The notes: generated by a model not told the origin, from the letters alone. Counted from the first letter of the stretch, positions 52,668 through 62,613 are shown. The stretch: 64,000 bases of DNA from Chaetoceros tenuissimus (GCA_021927905.1 BLLK01000069.1:1488001-1552000); one strand, 5' to 3'. Numbers and translations: made by a program.

Positions 52668-53620
52668 ATGAATAACCATATCTCTAACAAAAAGCAAAAA
52701 ACAATTGATGCACCAACAAGCTCACCAACTGCTTCGGTAAGTACTATACTTGTTCTAGTTCAAGTCGTGTCATTTTTCGATTTTTAAGAAAAAGCTAATA
52801 TTCAATATTCGTTTTATTATTTACCCCTACCAAGTCCCCCACGTCAAATCAGTTGTTCCTCCCGGAAGACTTGCTTGTCCATTGCCTTGAATTTTTGAAT
52901 CCAAATGAATACTTCTTTTTAGGTGCAGTCAATAAATTCATCCGAATGTGCTATTTGAAGCTACGAGGTGATCCTAGTGGAAAGATAACATCAGTCAAAG
53001 CTTTGCTTGAAAGTGAGAGTCGATTCGTATGTTTCACGGACTTTGCGAGTTCATTACCTACTGGAGAGCAACGCGAAGAACTAGAATTTTTAAGCGCCGC
53101 TATCATGCAGGAAGCTGTAGTAGAGAACAAAGTATTCGCTGTTGATTATCTACTACGCTGTTTGACTAAAATTGATTCTTTTCAAGATGTAAAAGAAATG
53201 ATGCTCTGTTGTGCTTCTACGAATGCTAGTATAGATATCCTGCAACTGTTTGTTGACAAGGGGTGGAAATCGAATAAAGAGGAAGTGTCTATGGCAGCAG
53301 TGAATAGTCAGAATCTAGACGTGGTGAGGTTTGTCATTGATAATGGTTTTCCATTTGGTGAGCAAACGGTGTTCGAGGTAATTAAAAGCGGTAACTTACG
53401 TATTCTGGAATACTTTTTAGAAGAGAAAGAGGTAAAATGTGGTGATGAAGAAGTCCTGTTTGCTCTCGTGACTCAACAGTTTGAGTCGATTAGATACATG
53501 CTCAACAAAGGTGCATCATACACTCCTACTTTGCTTGCTCACTTTGCACTGATTGCAGAAATTCAAATACCACAAGATTTGGAGTATATTGTTGGTCGCA
53601 CTGAAGTTGAGTTGGGCTAA
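52668..53620 (+). CDS. Ankyrin-type repeat protein with F-box-like start (2 exons)
   Basis: Exon 1 52668-52736 (MNNHISNKKQKTIDAPTS...) and exon 2 52853-53620, joined in phase 0 over a 116-nt GTAAGT...TCAG intron, give 278 residues. The basic N-terminus (NKKQKT) precedes LFLPEDLLVHCLEFLNPNEY, an F-box-like or leader helix common at the start of ankyrin gene families in diatoms. Degenerate ankyrin helices follow: NASIDILQLFVDKGW, NLDVVRFVIDNGFPF, NLRILEYFLEE and FESIRYMLNKGAS. Probably protein-protein interaction, possibly an SCF-type adaptor if the F-box is real. Function inferred. Confidence 0.78.
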
Positions 53621-53727
53621 TTGAGTTTTCTAGCGTAGATATTTGATGATTCATGACATAAATGTTGGGGTAGCAAGAATGCATACAATCGTTTTACAAT
53701 ATATTTATGAAAATAAGTATTTGTTTC

Positions 53728-56499
53728 TCAGACTTCTTGTAACCTTATTTCAATCTTTCCCATTGATAAGCTCACAATTGATGATGCAAGATCTTCAGCT
53801 TGCTGAGTACTCATTTCGGTTGTCAATTTGAACACTTCCTTGTTCTCTCCCTCTGTACCATCGGCTTTCAATACCATGTGATGTGGAACCTCGTATAGCA
53901 TCTGAGCAACTTGCTTTGCGATTGGGACTGTCATATGAACATTTGTTTCGACTTGTTCTTCAGCAGCATTATGAGATAGTGCACAATGTGCCTTAGCTAG
54001 AGCAACACAGCAGTTCGATGCTAACTTCGAATGAAAGTAATTTGGATCTGACATGTATGTTTCTGTCGGAATAGTACCGTCTGCATTCCTTTTCCTTGCA
54101 TCAGCATAGTGTAAGAAGAATTTCCGTAGGATGTACATGAGAGAATCAAGAATGCCCTCGTCAAGCAGCATCCGTGAGTGACTCTTATCCTTGGCAAGTA
54201 ACAATATTTCTTCCATAGCTTCATTCTTTTCATCGCGTGAGGTCCAAGCACTAGACATAACGTCGAGCCATGCGCGGGGGTGAAGAGAAGGATCTAGCGA
54301 ATGTATTTGAGCTACAGGTGTGATTCTGCTCATTCGTTGACATGCTGGAGTGAGTCTCTTGATTTGTCTCAACCTTGTTGCATTGAGTTGGGACTGGTCG
54401 GGTATTTTTGATGGAACAACATCCTTTGGTTGAATATGAATATTTGACAGCTTCATATTTCTGGCGTTCTTGTCACCAGTCGAGGAGACACTCACATTAC
54501 CTGATGTCTCTTGTAATGGTTTAGGAGAATAGGTTGGCGCTGATTTCATCCTAGTCTCACTTGCATTCACATTCCCTTGTTGTTGGGACTGATTTGCACA
54601 TGCTACGCAGCTGCTGGAAATAGTTTCATTGGCAGCAATCGCTGATTCATGGATTTTTTGCATGACAGTAGATGCTTTACTTGTGACTTTTGAACGATCT
54701 TCTTCTGGCATCTGGGAATACTTATAGCCAACTCCTGCCCCAGCTACAGCAAGAAGGATACCTGGAGGTCCAAGTAAAATTGATCCACAGAGTGCTCCAA
54801 CAACACCAACTCCGACTGCCACATTTTTTGGATCTTCAGTAATAACATTGTCAAAACCTTCCTTTGCATCACTCATAACGGCTTTCTGCTGTTTTTGTAC
54901 ACTGTTGTATACTCTCTCTGTGACGCTCATATTATCGTCATAATTTTGCTGTTGGTAACGTTGTGAATTTAAGTTGCTAAAAGAGTTCACATTTCTTGCA
55001 GAGTTTTGACCTGGTGAGACAGATTGTTCCATTGCTTTCCTCGCCCTCATTCGCCCAGTCCAACTTCCTGTAGTCACACTGTCTGTGTAAGAGTCAGCAT
55101 CATCATCGTTTTGTTGAGGTTCAGTTCCGTAAGCTTTATTCTGAGTCTGGAACGAAATCTCCTTGAATTCATCACCAATAATATGACTGGAACCACCAAA
55201 GAATTTGGAACTAGCCTCGCTCCCCTTCGGAGACGGACTTGAGTAGTGATATGGTGACTCCTTCTGTTTGTTATGATGCTCTTGGAAATCTTGCATGGTG
55301 ACACTGTTAAACTGTGTGTCATCATCGCCATCGTCATAGGCACTTGTAGGAGTTCCGTCAACGAAATTTGGTGCGAAATATTTACCCTGATTTGGTAACA
55401 TGCTGCTAACTCCTGAACTATGTTGCTCCGACATTTGATAAACATTTTTCGCACTATCGTCATGGTGAAAGAAGCTCAAATTATTGTTATTTTGCCTGAC
55501 TGGACTTTTGCTGTGGTATTCAGAATTTCCAGTACTTGAAGCACTGCTATATTCAAAAACTGACGATGCCTCATTCTGATTGCCTTGCCTTCGGAATGGT
55601 GATCCATTAACGTTATGTTCTTGATCCATCGTGTAAGAGGATCTCTCATTTGACTTGATGGTTGGAAGTGCACGTTCGAGATGAATCATGTTATCACTAT
55701 TCTTCTCGCCGTCAGTAGAGTAGTAAGTGCTAAGTGAATTATTTGACACTGTAGATGATGCATCCGTCTTCACACTTCCAGGACCCCTGTGTAAATTTTT
55801 CTTCATGGATGCTTCGACCATTTTGAATTTTCTCTCTCTTCGTGGGGAATTAAGATTGACGTCTTTCTTCTTCTGCCCTTCGCGATCCAGAGGATCTGTT
55901 GTTTCCGGACTGTCACTAATAGGTGCAAATGCCGACCTGAGACGATGATCGGATCTTGCATTAGCTACCTTTCTCTTAGCCATCATGATTTTTCTCCTTC
56001 TCTCGGAAGAGGAAATAAATTCATCCTCTTCTTCTTCATCGGTCATATTTCGTTGATGAGATGATAAATATTGCTGTCCTTGTGATATACTTGACTCTTT
56101 ATTCCTATTTGGCTTGGACATGGGGATATCTTCTTCCATGTCAAGATCTACTTTCATTTCTCTCCTTATGTTTTCATGATAAGATGACGTTCTATGTGTA
56201 CCATTACTTGCGTCGACATATTTTGGTTCAAAGTAGTCCAGTTGCTCAGTTCGAGAACTATCTTTCATAGATACATGGGATGAAGAATGTGTTCTTTCTT
56301 CGATAACATTCGTCTTCTTCTGCTCTTCCTTCTTTTTCAAGGATATCTGAAATTCTGGTGAGGTAGTCTTTACATGAGCATTATGAGCTTCAAACATTTG
56401 AACTCTATTCAACACCGACCCTCCAGGAGACTTTGGAGTATCATCACTATTGCCTTCGTCTCCCTTTTGAAAGCGAACTGGTGTTCTTGCCCCGCTCAT
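53728..56499 (-). CDS. Large disordered protein with glycine-rich hydrophobic core, unknown family
   Basis: A single exon of 923 residues (MSGARTPVRFQKGDEG...). The first 560 residues are low complexity, rich in Ser, Asn, Gln and charged residues. Around 590-620 a strongly hydrophobic Gly-rich stretch (VAVGVGVVGALCGSILLG then PPGILLAVAGAGVGYKYS) could insert in or bind membranes. After another linker the last 200 residues are a helical, armadillo-like region (HPRAWLDVMSSAWTSRDEKN, ILDSLMYILRKFFLHYA). I do not recognise the family. The shape resembles a membrane-associated adaptor. It ends 107 bp from the convergent ankyrin gene. Confidence 0.8.
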   Translation of the reverse strand: MSGARTPVRFQKGDEGNSDDTPKSPGGSVLNRVQMFEAHNAHVKTTSPEFQISLKKKEEQKKTNVIEERTHSSSHVSMKDSSRTEQLDYFEPKYVDASNGTHRTSSYHENIRREMKVDLDMEEDIPMSKPNRNKESSISQGQQYLSSHQRNMTDEEEEDEFISSSERRRKIMMAKRKVANARSDHRLRSAFAPISDSPETTDPLDREGQKKKDVNLNSPRRERKFKMVEASMKKNLHRGPGSVKTDASSTVSNNSLSTYYSTDGEKNSDNMIHLERALPTIKSNERSSYTMDQEHNVNGSPFRRQGNQNEASSVFEYSSASSTGNSEYHSKSPVRQNNNNLSFFHHDDSAKNVYQMSEQHSSGVSSMLPNQGKYFAPNFVDGTPTSAYDDGDDDTQFNSVTMQDFQEHHNKQKESPYHYSSPSPKGSEASSKFFGGSSHIIGDEFKEISFQTQNKAYGTEPQQNDDDADSYTDSVTTGSWTGRMRARKAMEQSVSPGQNSARNVNSFSNLNSQRYQQQNYDDNMSVTERVYNSVQKQQKAVMSDAKEGFDNVITEDPKNVAVGVGVVGALCGSILLGPPGILLAVAGAGVGYKYSQMPEEDRSKVTSKASTVMQKIHESAIAANETISSSCVACANQSQQQGNVNASETRMKSAPTYSPKPLQETSGNVSVSSTGDKNARNMKLSNIHIQPKDVVPSKIPDQSQLNATRLRQIKRLTPACQRMSRITPVAQIHSLDPSLHPRAWLDVMSSAWTSRDEKNEAMEEILLLAKDKSHSRMLLDEGILDSLMYILRKFFLHYADARKRNADGTIPTETYMSDPNYFHSKLASNCCVALAKAHCALSHNAAEEQVETNVHMTVPIAKQVAQMLYEVPHHMVLKADGTEGENKEVFKLTTEMSTQQAEDLASSIVSLSMGKIEIRLQEV

Positions 56500-57241
56500 T
56501 CTCTCTTGTACCCTAGCTAGGTTCTATGAAAAATCAACACTGCTTTGTATGCTTCTCTTGATATGATTTCTTTCAATCGCAATACACCTTAAATATATCC
56601 AAGTAAATGATGCTAAGGATTACTCTTGACTTTTGAATGGAAGCTCTGTTCCGAATCCCTTCTTCTAACTAAGTGACTCTTACAAAGGTATACACGACCG
56701 TTCTTGCGCCCTATATCCGAAATTGTATCTATCACACCAAGAAAGATATCTAAAGTCTTTCTCTCCCAGCTTCAATCTAGGCTTGAGACCACAAATATTA
56801 AGTTTGGGGCAATAAAGACAATCTCTGAACTTATTATTAATACTGTTGCAGTAGGTGAAGTATTGATGAAGACGCCTTTTCATCTCTTTTCAGTTGAAAG
56901 AAAACCTTTTCGGGAAAAGTTGGCCAATCCTACGTATCAAGTCGTGTCAACCGACCAGCAAACCTTCCTTTCCAAAAAACAATGTCAAACAACTAAAATT
57001 GTAAACTGAAAAATTGTTTGAATAGCCATTTATTATTTCATAGCCATAAAGAGACGTTGAATAAAAAGGGTGAAAGATACGGCCCCCTCCAGAGAACGGT
57101 TCTATGACGTATGTTTCCACCACACCTTGCAGAAAGCCAAGAGGGATGAAGAAAGGCGTAGAACCCTCTTGTTTTTGCCGATGTGCATGTGTTATGCTTG
57201 CTTTATCCACGCTGCACAATATCTTAAAATAGTATTTGAAT
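56500..57241. other. Divergent intergenic region upstream of petC
   Basis: 742 bp between the orphan gene and petC. It includes AATAGCCATT at 57021 and a further TAGCCATAAA at 57041, about 200 bp before the petC start. Short open frames at 56680-57009 on both strands lack coding features. Confidence 0.55.
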
Positions 57242-57877
57242 ATGAAGCTTTTGTCTGTTGTTACCGCACTTCTTTCCACATCTGCTGCACTTGGATTTGC
57301 ACCAGCTCCAATGGGAGCAAACCGTGTTGCAACTTCCCTCAACGCTGGAGCTGATGAGCTTTACATCGACCAGGACCGTCGTAACATCATGAACCTTATC
57401 CTTGTAGGATCTGCTGGAGTAACTGTTGCTGGACTTGGACTTCCATACATTTACTTCTTTTTCCCACCATCCGCAGGAGGCGGAGGAGGAGGAGTTTCTG
57501 CTAAGGATGCTCTTGGAAACGATCTTTTCGCAAAGGATTACCTTGACTCCAAGCTTGCTGGAGACCGTTCTCTTGCACAAGGACTTAAGGGAGATGCTAC
57601 CTACCTTATTGTAAAGGAAGACAAGACCCTTGAGTCTTACGGACTTAACGCTGTGTGCACTCACTTGGGATGTGTTGTACCATGGTCTGCTCCAAATAAC
57701 AAGTTCATGTGCCCATGTCACGGATCCCAATACGCACCAACTGGAGCTGTTGTTCGTGGACCTGCTCCTCTTCCACTCGCTCTTGCTCACTGTGAAACTG
57801 CTGAGGATGGAAAGATTGTTTTCTCCCCATGGACTGAGACTGATTTCCGTACTGATGGAAAGCCATGGTGGAACTAA
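57242..57877 (+). CDS. petC: Cytochrome b6f Rieske iron-sulphur protein, petC
   Basis: A single exon of 211 residues. The leader [23 protein letters not shown] is a signal peptide with a GFAP (ASAFAP-type) plastid junction. The chain then has the single N-terminal membrane helix ([23 protein letters not shown]), a Gly-rich hinge (SAGGGGGG) and the Rieske domain. The 2Fe-2S ligands are Cys139 and His141 in CTHLGC and Cys157 and His160 in CPCHG, with the disulphide cysteines Cys144 and Cys159. It passes electrons from plastoquinol to cytochrome f in the thylakoid b6f complex. Codon use is extreme (glycine almost always GGA, leucine mostly CTT), as expected of a very highly expressed gene. Confidence 0.98.
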   Translation: MKLLSVVTALLSTSAALGFAPAPMGANRVATSLNAGADELYIDQDRRNIMNLILVGSAGVTVAGLGLPYIYFFFPPSAGGGGGGVSAKDALGNDLFAKDYLDSKLAGDRSLAQGLKGDATYLIVKEDKTLESYGLNAVCTHLGCVVPWSAPNNKFMCPCHGSQYAPTGAVVRGPAPLPLALAHCETAEDGKIVFSPWTETDFRTDGKPWWN

Positions 57878-58116
57878 ATGTTGACCCTGCACAAACATAC
57901 GTAAAATAGAATAGATGTCGCTAGGTCACCATTGAAGGTTATAATAGACAACAAGAAATACTCGAGTTTTCAAGGCTTTGTATTTTGTACAACTTTTTGC
58001 TGGAGATAACATATAAATCTACTAATTTTCATCAAACTCCCCTTTTTACAACAGTGAATCCTCATTTATTGCAATGAGGACATTACGATTATTTTATAAT
58101 TATTACAACGGTAATA

Positions 58117-59256
58117 TCAGCCAAGGTACTCCCAGCATCGTGTTGAAGTGGCTCTACCTTCTTCAATGCCTTTCCCCTCATATTTACTAATAACTGGCAA
58201 CCATTGTGCTCTATTTGGACAAGGATCTATTATCTTCCATTTAGGAGTTCCTGGCTCAGCTTTCCCCATCACAGTTTCAAATATTTTCACTGTCCATTCA
58301 TCGAATACAGGTGCGTCAGTTGCTAGATAGAATCTTCCTGACTTTTTCAAAACTCTTCCGATTAGATGAACCGTTTCTTCTTGTATGACTCTCTGTATTG
58401 ATGTTGCAGAAGCAAATAGTTAATAATTTATACACGTCAAATCAGTAAAACGATTGTACTATTCGACACCTACCCAATGATGATCTTGCTCCTTTGGCCA
58501 TGGATCTGGATGAGTTAAATATATTTCATCGATCGAATTCTCAGGAAGAAAGCCTAACAATTTCACACCATCGCCAGGAAATATTCGCAAATTATCATAT
58601 GGTAAACTTGAAGATTGCAACTTTTTCTTATTAGTGAGGATAGTAGTGGCATCGTTTTCATCCACCCAAGTTTGTTCCATCCAAAAGGTATTGTCATTGA
58701 TTGCATTTTCCATTCGCATCAAAGCCACCCCAACTCCTGGCTGGTGGATTTCAGCACCTATGAAACATTTATCAGGGAATTTGCTAGCGTTGCTGACGAT
58801 ATTGTCTCCTTGACCAAATCCTAATTCCAATGCAATTTTCTTTTGATGTAATGAACAGATCTCATTCGACCTCATTTGGCCATTTGTATCTGAAACCATA
58901 GGAACCAATATATCATCTAACGTGATTGGTTGTCCCCGTGGTGGGCACTCAAATAATTTAGAAACATTTATTTCGTATTGATATTTTCCCATCTTTGTTG
59001 GAATTACGAAGCCCTTTTGTACCATTCTTGCTATAGCCTTTCTCTGCCCTTTTGTTCCGCGTCGACCAGCCAACTGTCTCCACCACCTTGGTTTCTTTGC
59101 CACATATAGAATTTGATCATCTTGTGATTTCGGAATTTCTTCTTTGTCTTTCTTCTCATCTTCATTGTTTATTTCAGTAGAGTCTCTTTTCGAACCTACA
59201 ATTGTTTGGTCCTGTATCAGATCTCCTCGATCGTTTCCTTCTTCATCTAACGCCAT
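58117..59256 (-). CDS. tRNA (guanine-N7)-methyltransferase, TrmB/METTL1 (2 exons, intact copy)
   Basis: Exon 1 runs 59256-58474 and exon 2 58392-58117, joined in phase 0 across an 81-nt intron (GTAGGT...ACAG) to give 352 residues. The join reads EQDHHWRVIQEE. A charged N-terminal extension precedes the catalytic domain. SAM motif I is ALELGFGQGDNI, acidic loop II FIGAEIHQPGVG, and the TrmB signature YLTHPDPWPK holds the catalytic Asp. The C-terminal RFYLATDAPVF is also a family mark. It forms m7G46 in tRNA, normally with a WD40 partner (Trm82/WDR4) that is not in this window. Positions 58581-59256 lie in the first copy of the tandem duplication, so part of this gene is repeated downstream. 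Confidence 0.93.
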
Positions 59257-60098
59257 TGGTGAACCTTATTGAGTTTTTATTGAATGATTCTAACACTTAT
59301 TAATGATGAGAGGACTGAAAGATTGCATGGAAAAAGAAATGAATTAGAAGTCAAGAAGAATGAGAGCATAACTATGAGTGGTTGTGGTGCGGAATCAGAT
59401 ATTATACTGATTTGTACTTACTAAGTATTTGCATAACTTCAACTTTCGGAGATTTTATTACTCCGTTAGGTAGGAAAGTACCTACTACGATTTTTATAAT
59501 GAGAACTCAACCAGAAGAAGCGTTGATTGCTTTTACCCAAGCAAAAGCAGAACTGAGATCTTTCACTTGACGCCATCACCTTGAAACAGAATAGAAGCAT
59601 ACTTTTTCACATTCCAAGTGCCATTCATACACAACAATAAAAATGGGAAACTGTTTCAGTATAGGTGGAAATAAAACGACTGCTTCTAAACACAATGCTG
59701 ATGATCAGCCTGTTGTCGAAGATCAAGTTCTAGGTGACAAGAAGCAGGAGGAAGCGCCAGCAGAAAACCCGAAACCTATGGTCTTTGCGCTTATGCGAAA
59801 TGGGCATGAAGTTATAAGAGGTACAGTAAGAGAAGTGGAAGATTTTCTTGAAGCAGGAGATGTTGAACAAGCAATCATGTCATATAAAAACCTTATGAAA
59901 TGGATGAATCTTCATCTACGAATGGAGGAGGGCAACAGAGATGGTGTCACTCCAATGGGATTCTTTGCCGTCTTGGACCAAAAGTTTGATAATATTGCAA
60001 CAAACGAAGGCTTGCGAGATGAGCACGATGAAATTGATACACTCGAAAAGTCGATGGAAGAAGCAGTAAGTACAAAAGATCTTGAGAAAATTAAGCAA
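58581..60098. repeat. Tandem direct duplication, copy 1 (1518 bp)
   Basis: The block 58581-60098 is repeated at 60101-61618 with a constant offset of 1520. Everywhere I compared the two, including both coding segments and the intergenic part, they agree. The left end lies inside the TrmB-like gene and the right end inside the hemerythrin gene. Two bases (AT, 60099-60100) at the junction match neither flank. Confidence 0.97.
59257..59642. other. Divergent intergenic region, TrmB / hemerythrin (copy 1)
   Basis: 386 bp shared promoter, present again unchanged at 60777-61162. No additional gene; short open frames (for example 59382-59570) have no coding features. Confidence 0.55.
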
Positions 60099-60125
60099 AT
60101 ATATTCGCAAATTATCATATGGTAA
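59643..60125 (+). pseudogene. Truncated hemerythrin-domain gene, duplication copy 1
   Basis: It encodes the first 152 residues of the intact hemerythrin protein at 61163, identical in sequence. The duplication junction then adds IYSQIIIW and a stop, giving 160 residues. It keeps the MGNCFS myristoylation start, the histidines of HEVIRG and LHLRMEE and the DEHDEID pair. It loses the later part (NEDHLKKEE and the HANYIL region), so at least one helix and two metal ligands of the four-helix bundle are gone. It cannot form a complete hemerythrin bundle. It retains a full promoter copy and could be transcribed, overlapping antisense with the truncated TrmB-like frame. Confidence 0.85.
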
Positions 60126-60776
60126 ACTTGAAGATTGCAACTTTTTCTTATTAGTGAGGATAGTAGTGGCATCGTTTTCATCCACCCAAGTTTGTTCCAT
60201 CCAAAAGGTATTGTCATTGATTGCATTTTCCATTCGCATCAAAGCCACCCCAACTCCTGGCTGGTGGATTTCAGCACCTATGAAACATTTATCAGGGAAT
60301 TTGCTAGCGTTGCTGACGATATTGTCTCCTTGACCAAATCCTAATTCCAATGCAATTTTCTTTTGATGTAATGAACAGATCTCATTCGACCTCATTTGGC
60401 CATTTGTATCTGAAACCATAGGAACCAATATATCATCTAACGTGATTGGTTGTCCCCGTGGTGGGCACTCAAATAATTTAGAAACATTTATTTCGTATTG
60501 ATATTTTCCCATCTTTGTTGGAATTACGAAGCCCTTTTGTACCATTCTTGCTATAGCCTTTCTCTGCCCTTTTGTTCCGCGTCGACCAGCCAACTGTCTC
60601 CACCACCTTGGTTTCTTTGCCACATATAGAATTTGATCATCTTGTGATTTCGGAATTTCTTCTTTGTCTTTCTTCTCATCTTCATTGTTTATTTCAGTAG
60701 AGTCTCTTTTCGAACCTACAATTGTTTGGTCCTGTATCAGATCTCCTCGATCGTTTCCTTCTTCATCTAACGCCAT
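59916..60776 (-). pseudogene. Truncated TrmB-like gene, duplication copy 2, fused to antisense sequence
   Basis: Positions 60776-60101 repeat the first 225 codons of the intact TrmB-like gene exactly. Past the junction the frame continues through the antisense strand of the truncated hemerythrin gene for about 60 codons to a stop at 59916 (286 codons in all). It keeps SAM motif I (ALELGFGQGDNI) but lacks the catalytic THPDPWPK loop, the intron and exon 2. An active methyltransferase is not expected. It has its own promoter copy, so a chimeric transcript is possible. Confidence 0.85.
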
Positions 60777-61618
60777 TGGTGAACCTTATTGAGTTTTTAT
60801 TGAATGATTCTAACACTTATTAATGATGAGAGGACTGAAAGATTGCATGGAAAAAGAAATGAATTAGAAGTCAAGAAGAATGAGAGCATAACTATGAGTG
60901 GTTGTGGTGCGGAATCAGATATTATACTGATTTGTACTTACTAAGTATTTGCATAACTTCAACTTTCGGAGATTTTATTACTCCGTTAGGTAGGAAAGTA
61001 CCTACTACGATTTTTATAATGAGAACTCAACCAGAAGAAGCGTTGATTGCTTTTACCCAAGCAAAAGCAGAACTGAGATCTTTCACTTGACGCCATCACC
61101 TTGAAACAGAATAGAAGCATACTTTTTCACATTCCAAGTGCCATTCATACACAACAATAAAAATGGGAAACTGTTTCAGTATAGGTGGAAATAAAACGAC
61201 TGCTTCTAAACACAATGCTGATGATCAGCCTGTTGTCGAAGATCAAGTTCTAGGTGACAAGAAGCAGGAGGAAGCGCCAGCAGAAAACCCGAAACCTATG
61301 GTCTTTGCGCTTATGCGAAATGGGCATGAAGTTATAAGAGGTACAGTAAGAGAAGTGGAAGATTTTCTTGAAGCAGGAGATGTTGAACAAGCAATCATGT
61401 CATATAAAAACCTTATGAAATGGATGAATCTTCATCTACGAATGGAGGAGGGCAACAGAGATGGTGTCACTCCAATGGGATTCTTTGCCGTCTTGGACCA
61501 AAAGTTTGATAATATTGCAACAAACGAAGGCTTGCGAGATGAGCACGATGAAATTGATACACTCGAAAAGTCGATGGAAGAAGCAGTAAGTACAAAAGAT
61601 CTTGAGAAAATTAAGCAA
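60101..61618. repeat. Tandem direct duplication, copy 2 (1518 bp)
   Basis: Second copy of the 58581-60098 block. It provides the promoter and first 152 codons of the intact hemerythrin gene and the 5' part of a second TrmB-like frame. The lack of visible differences from copy 1 implies a very recent event, gene conversion or an assembly artefact. Confidence 0.97.
60777..61162. other. Divergent intergenic region, TrmB-like / hemerythrin (copy 2)
   Basis: Exact repeat of 59257-59642. It drives the intact hemerythrin gene to the right and the truncated TrmB-like frame to the left. Confidence 0.55.
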
Positions 61619-61963
61619 GCATTTGTGGCCTTCAAAACAGCAAACGAGGACCATCTCAAGAAGGAAGAGAGTGTTATGATGAAAAAGGTAATGGAGATGA
61701 AGAAGAACGGTGAAAATATGAAGGAAATTATGATCAAAGAATTGCTGGCTACAATTATTGACGACGAAGAATTCCCCTTCTTCGTGAAGCACGCAAACTA
61801 TATTCTTGATAAGTTTGATGATGGTAATCCAAAGGCAAGAGTCTTTGATCATGCTCTATGGGCAGTCGCAACTCCTGCTCAGTGGCAGCAATGGAAACTT
61901 TGGATCGAGGAAAGTTTGCCTGAAAGTAGATTCAAAGAGGTTATGGCTGTCATCGGCAATTAG
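61163..61963 (+). CDS. Hemerythrin HHE-domain protein with N-myristoylation signal (intact copy)
   Basis: A single exon of 266 residues. It begins MGNCFSIGG, a classic N-myristoylation site (Gly2, Ser6) with Cys4 available for palmitoylation, so membrane attachment is predicted. An acidic linker leads to a hemerythrin-like four-helix bundle (about 50-210). Putative Fe ligands are the histidines in NGHEVIRG, MNLHLRMEE, RDEHDEID, NEDHLKKEE and FVKHANYIL, with nearby Glu residues. The C-terminal 50 residues (WAVATPAQWQQWKLWIEES) are Trp-rich. Such proteins bind O2, NO or iron and act as sensors or stores. The first 152 codons lie in duplication copy 2. Confidence 0.88.
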   Translation: MGNCFSIGGNKTTASKHNADDQPVVEDQVLGDKKQEEAPAENPKPMVFALMRNGHEVIRGTVREVEDFLEAGDVEQAIMSYKNLMKWMNLHLRMEEGNRDGVTPMGFFAVLDQKFDNIATNEGLRDEHDEIDTLEKSMEEAVSTKDLEKIKQAFVAFKTANEDHLKKEESVMMKKVMEMKKNGENMKEIMIKELLATIIDDEEFPFFVKHANYILDKFDDGNPKARVFDHALWAVATPAQWQQWKLWIEESLPESRFKEVMAVIGN

Positions 61964-62233
61964 ATGCTGTTTACGTAGTATCGAAAATAAAGCGCAGAGA
62001 TTTTCTTGACATATTTTGAAGTATTTCTTAGTAGTGAACTTCATTTGTTTTGGTCTCCGCAACTTTCCATCTCTTTGTCCATTTCAACTTCAAATTCAAT
62101 TCTACTGTGGTATTTCCAAAGTAGACTAAAACTGACTTCAACGCCAGTCATGTCTATAACTTCTCTCTTTTTACATCTTTCGTGATTTATTCAATTAATT
62201 AATTGATTTCTCCTCCTACATCCTACATCACAC

Positions 62234-62613
62234 CTACGTCTCCAAATTATCACCAACTCTTTCTATACTTGAAAATACATTCTACAAAAACGTGAAAAGA
62301 TATGTCAGACGATATTTCAATGAAGATTGAAATCTATGAATTCGACCCGAGATACTAAACTTACAGAATCCATCCATTTTTCAACTTCTATTGATATCTC
62401 TTCACGTGCTCGTCCCTTTATAAGTAGATGTGTTGGATCTAAATCTTCAATCACAAATTGTTTATCTACTGACTTCTTATCATTGAGGCTCTTGATAAAC
62501 TGTTTTGTAGGAGCATCACATGTAAGGAGATAGCCTGCACTGGGAAGTGCAGCTGAGGTCTTTGGAGATTTGCTCGGACTTCTTTGTCTCTTCTTTGTCT
62601 GTTTCGGTGGCAT
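62234..62613 (-). CDS. GTF2H5: TFIIH subunit TFB5/GTF2H5 (TTDA) (2 exons)
   Basis: Exon 1 runs 62613-62365 and exon 2 62281-62234, joined in phase 0 over an 83-nt intron (GTAAGT...GTAG) to give 98 residues. The start MPPKQTKKRQRSPSK is a basic extension absent from the roughly 70-residue animal protein. The body follows TTDA: GYLLTCDAPTKQFIKSL, KQFVIEDLDPTHLLIK and VEKWMDS|NVFSSIERV. The splice recovers the C-terminal helix, matching LMDQNAFS in animals. TTDA stabilises TFIIH by pairing with the p52/TFB2 subunit and is needed for nucleotide-excision repair. A small essential gene, easy to miss because of its 16-codon last exon. Confidence 0.92.

Noticed and set aside
56680-57009. Overlapping short open frames on both strands before petC
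   Set aside because: The plus frame has no ATG at its start, neither has domain or targeting features, and both lie in the petC upstream region.
59382-59570. Short frame MWCGIRYY... between TrmB and hemerythrin (repeated at 60902-61090)
   Set aside because: Lies entirely within the divergent promoter; its exact repetition is explained by the tandem duplication.
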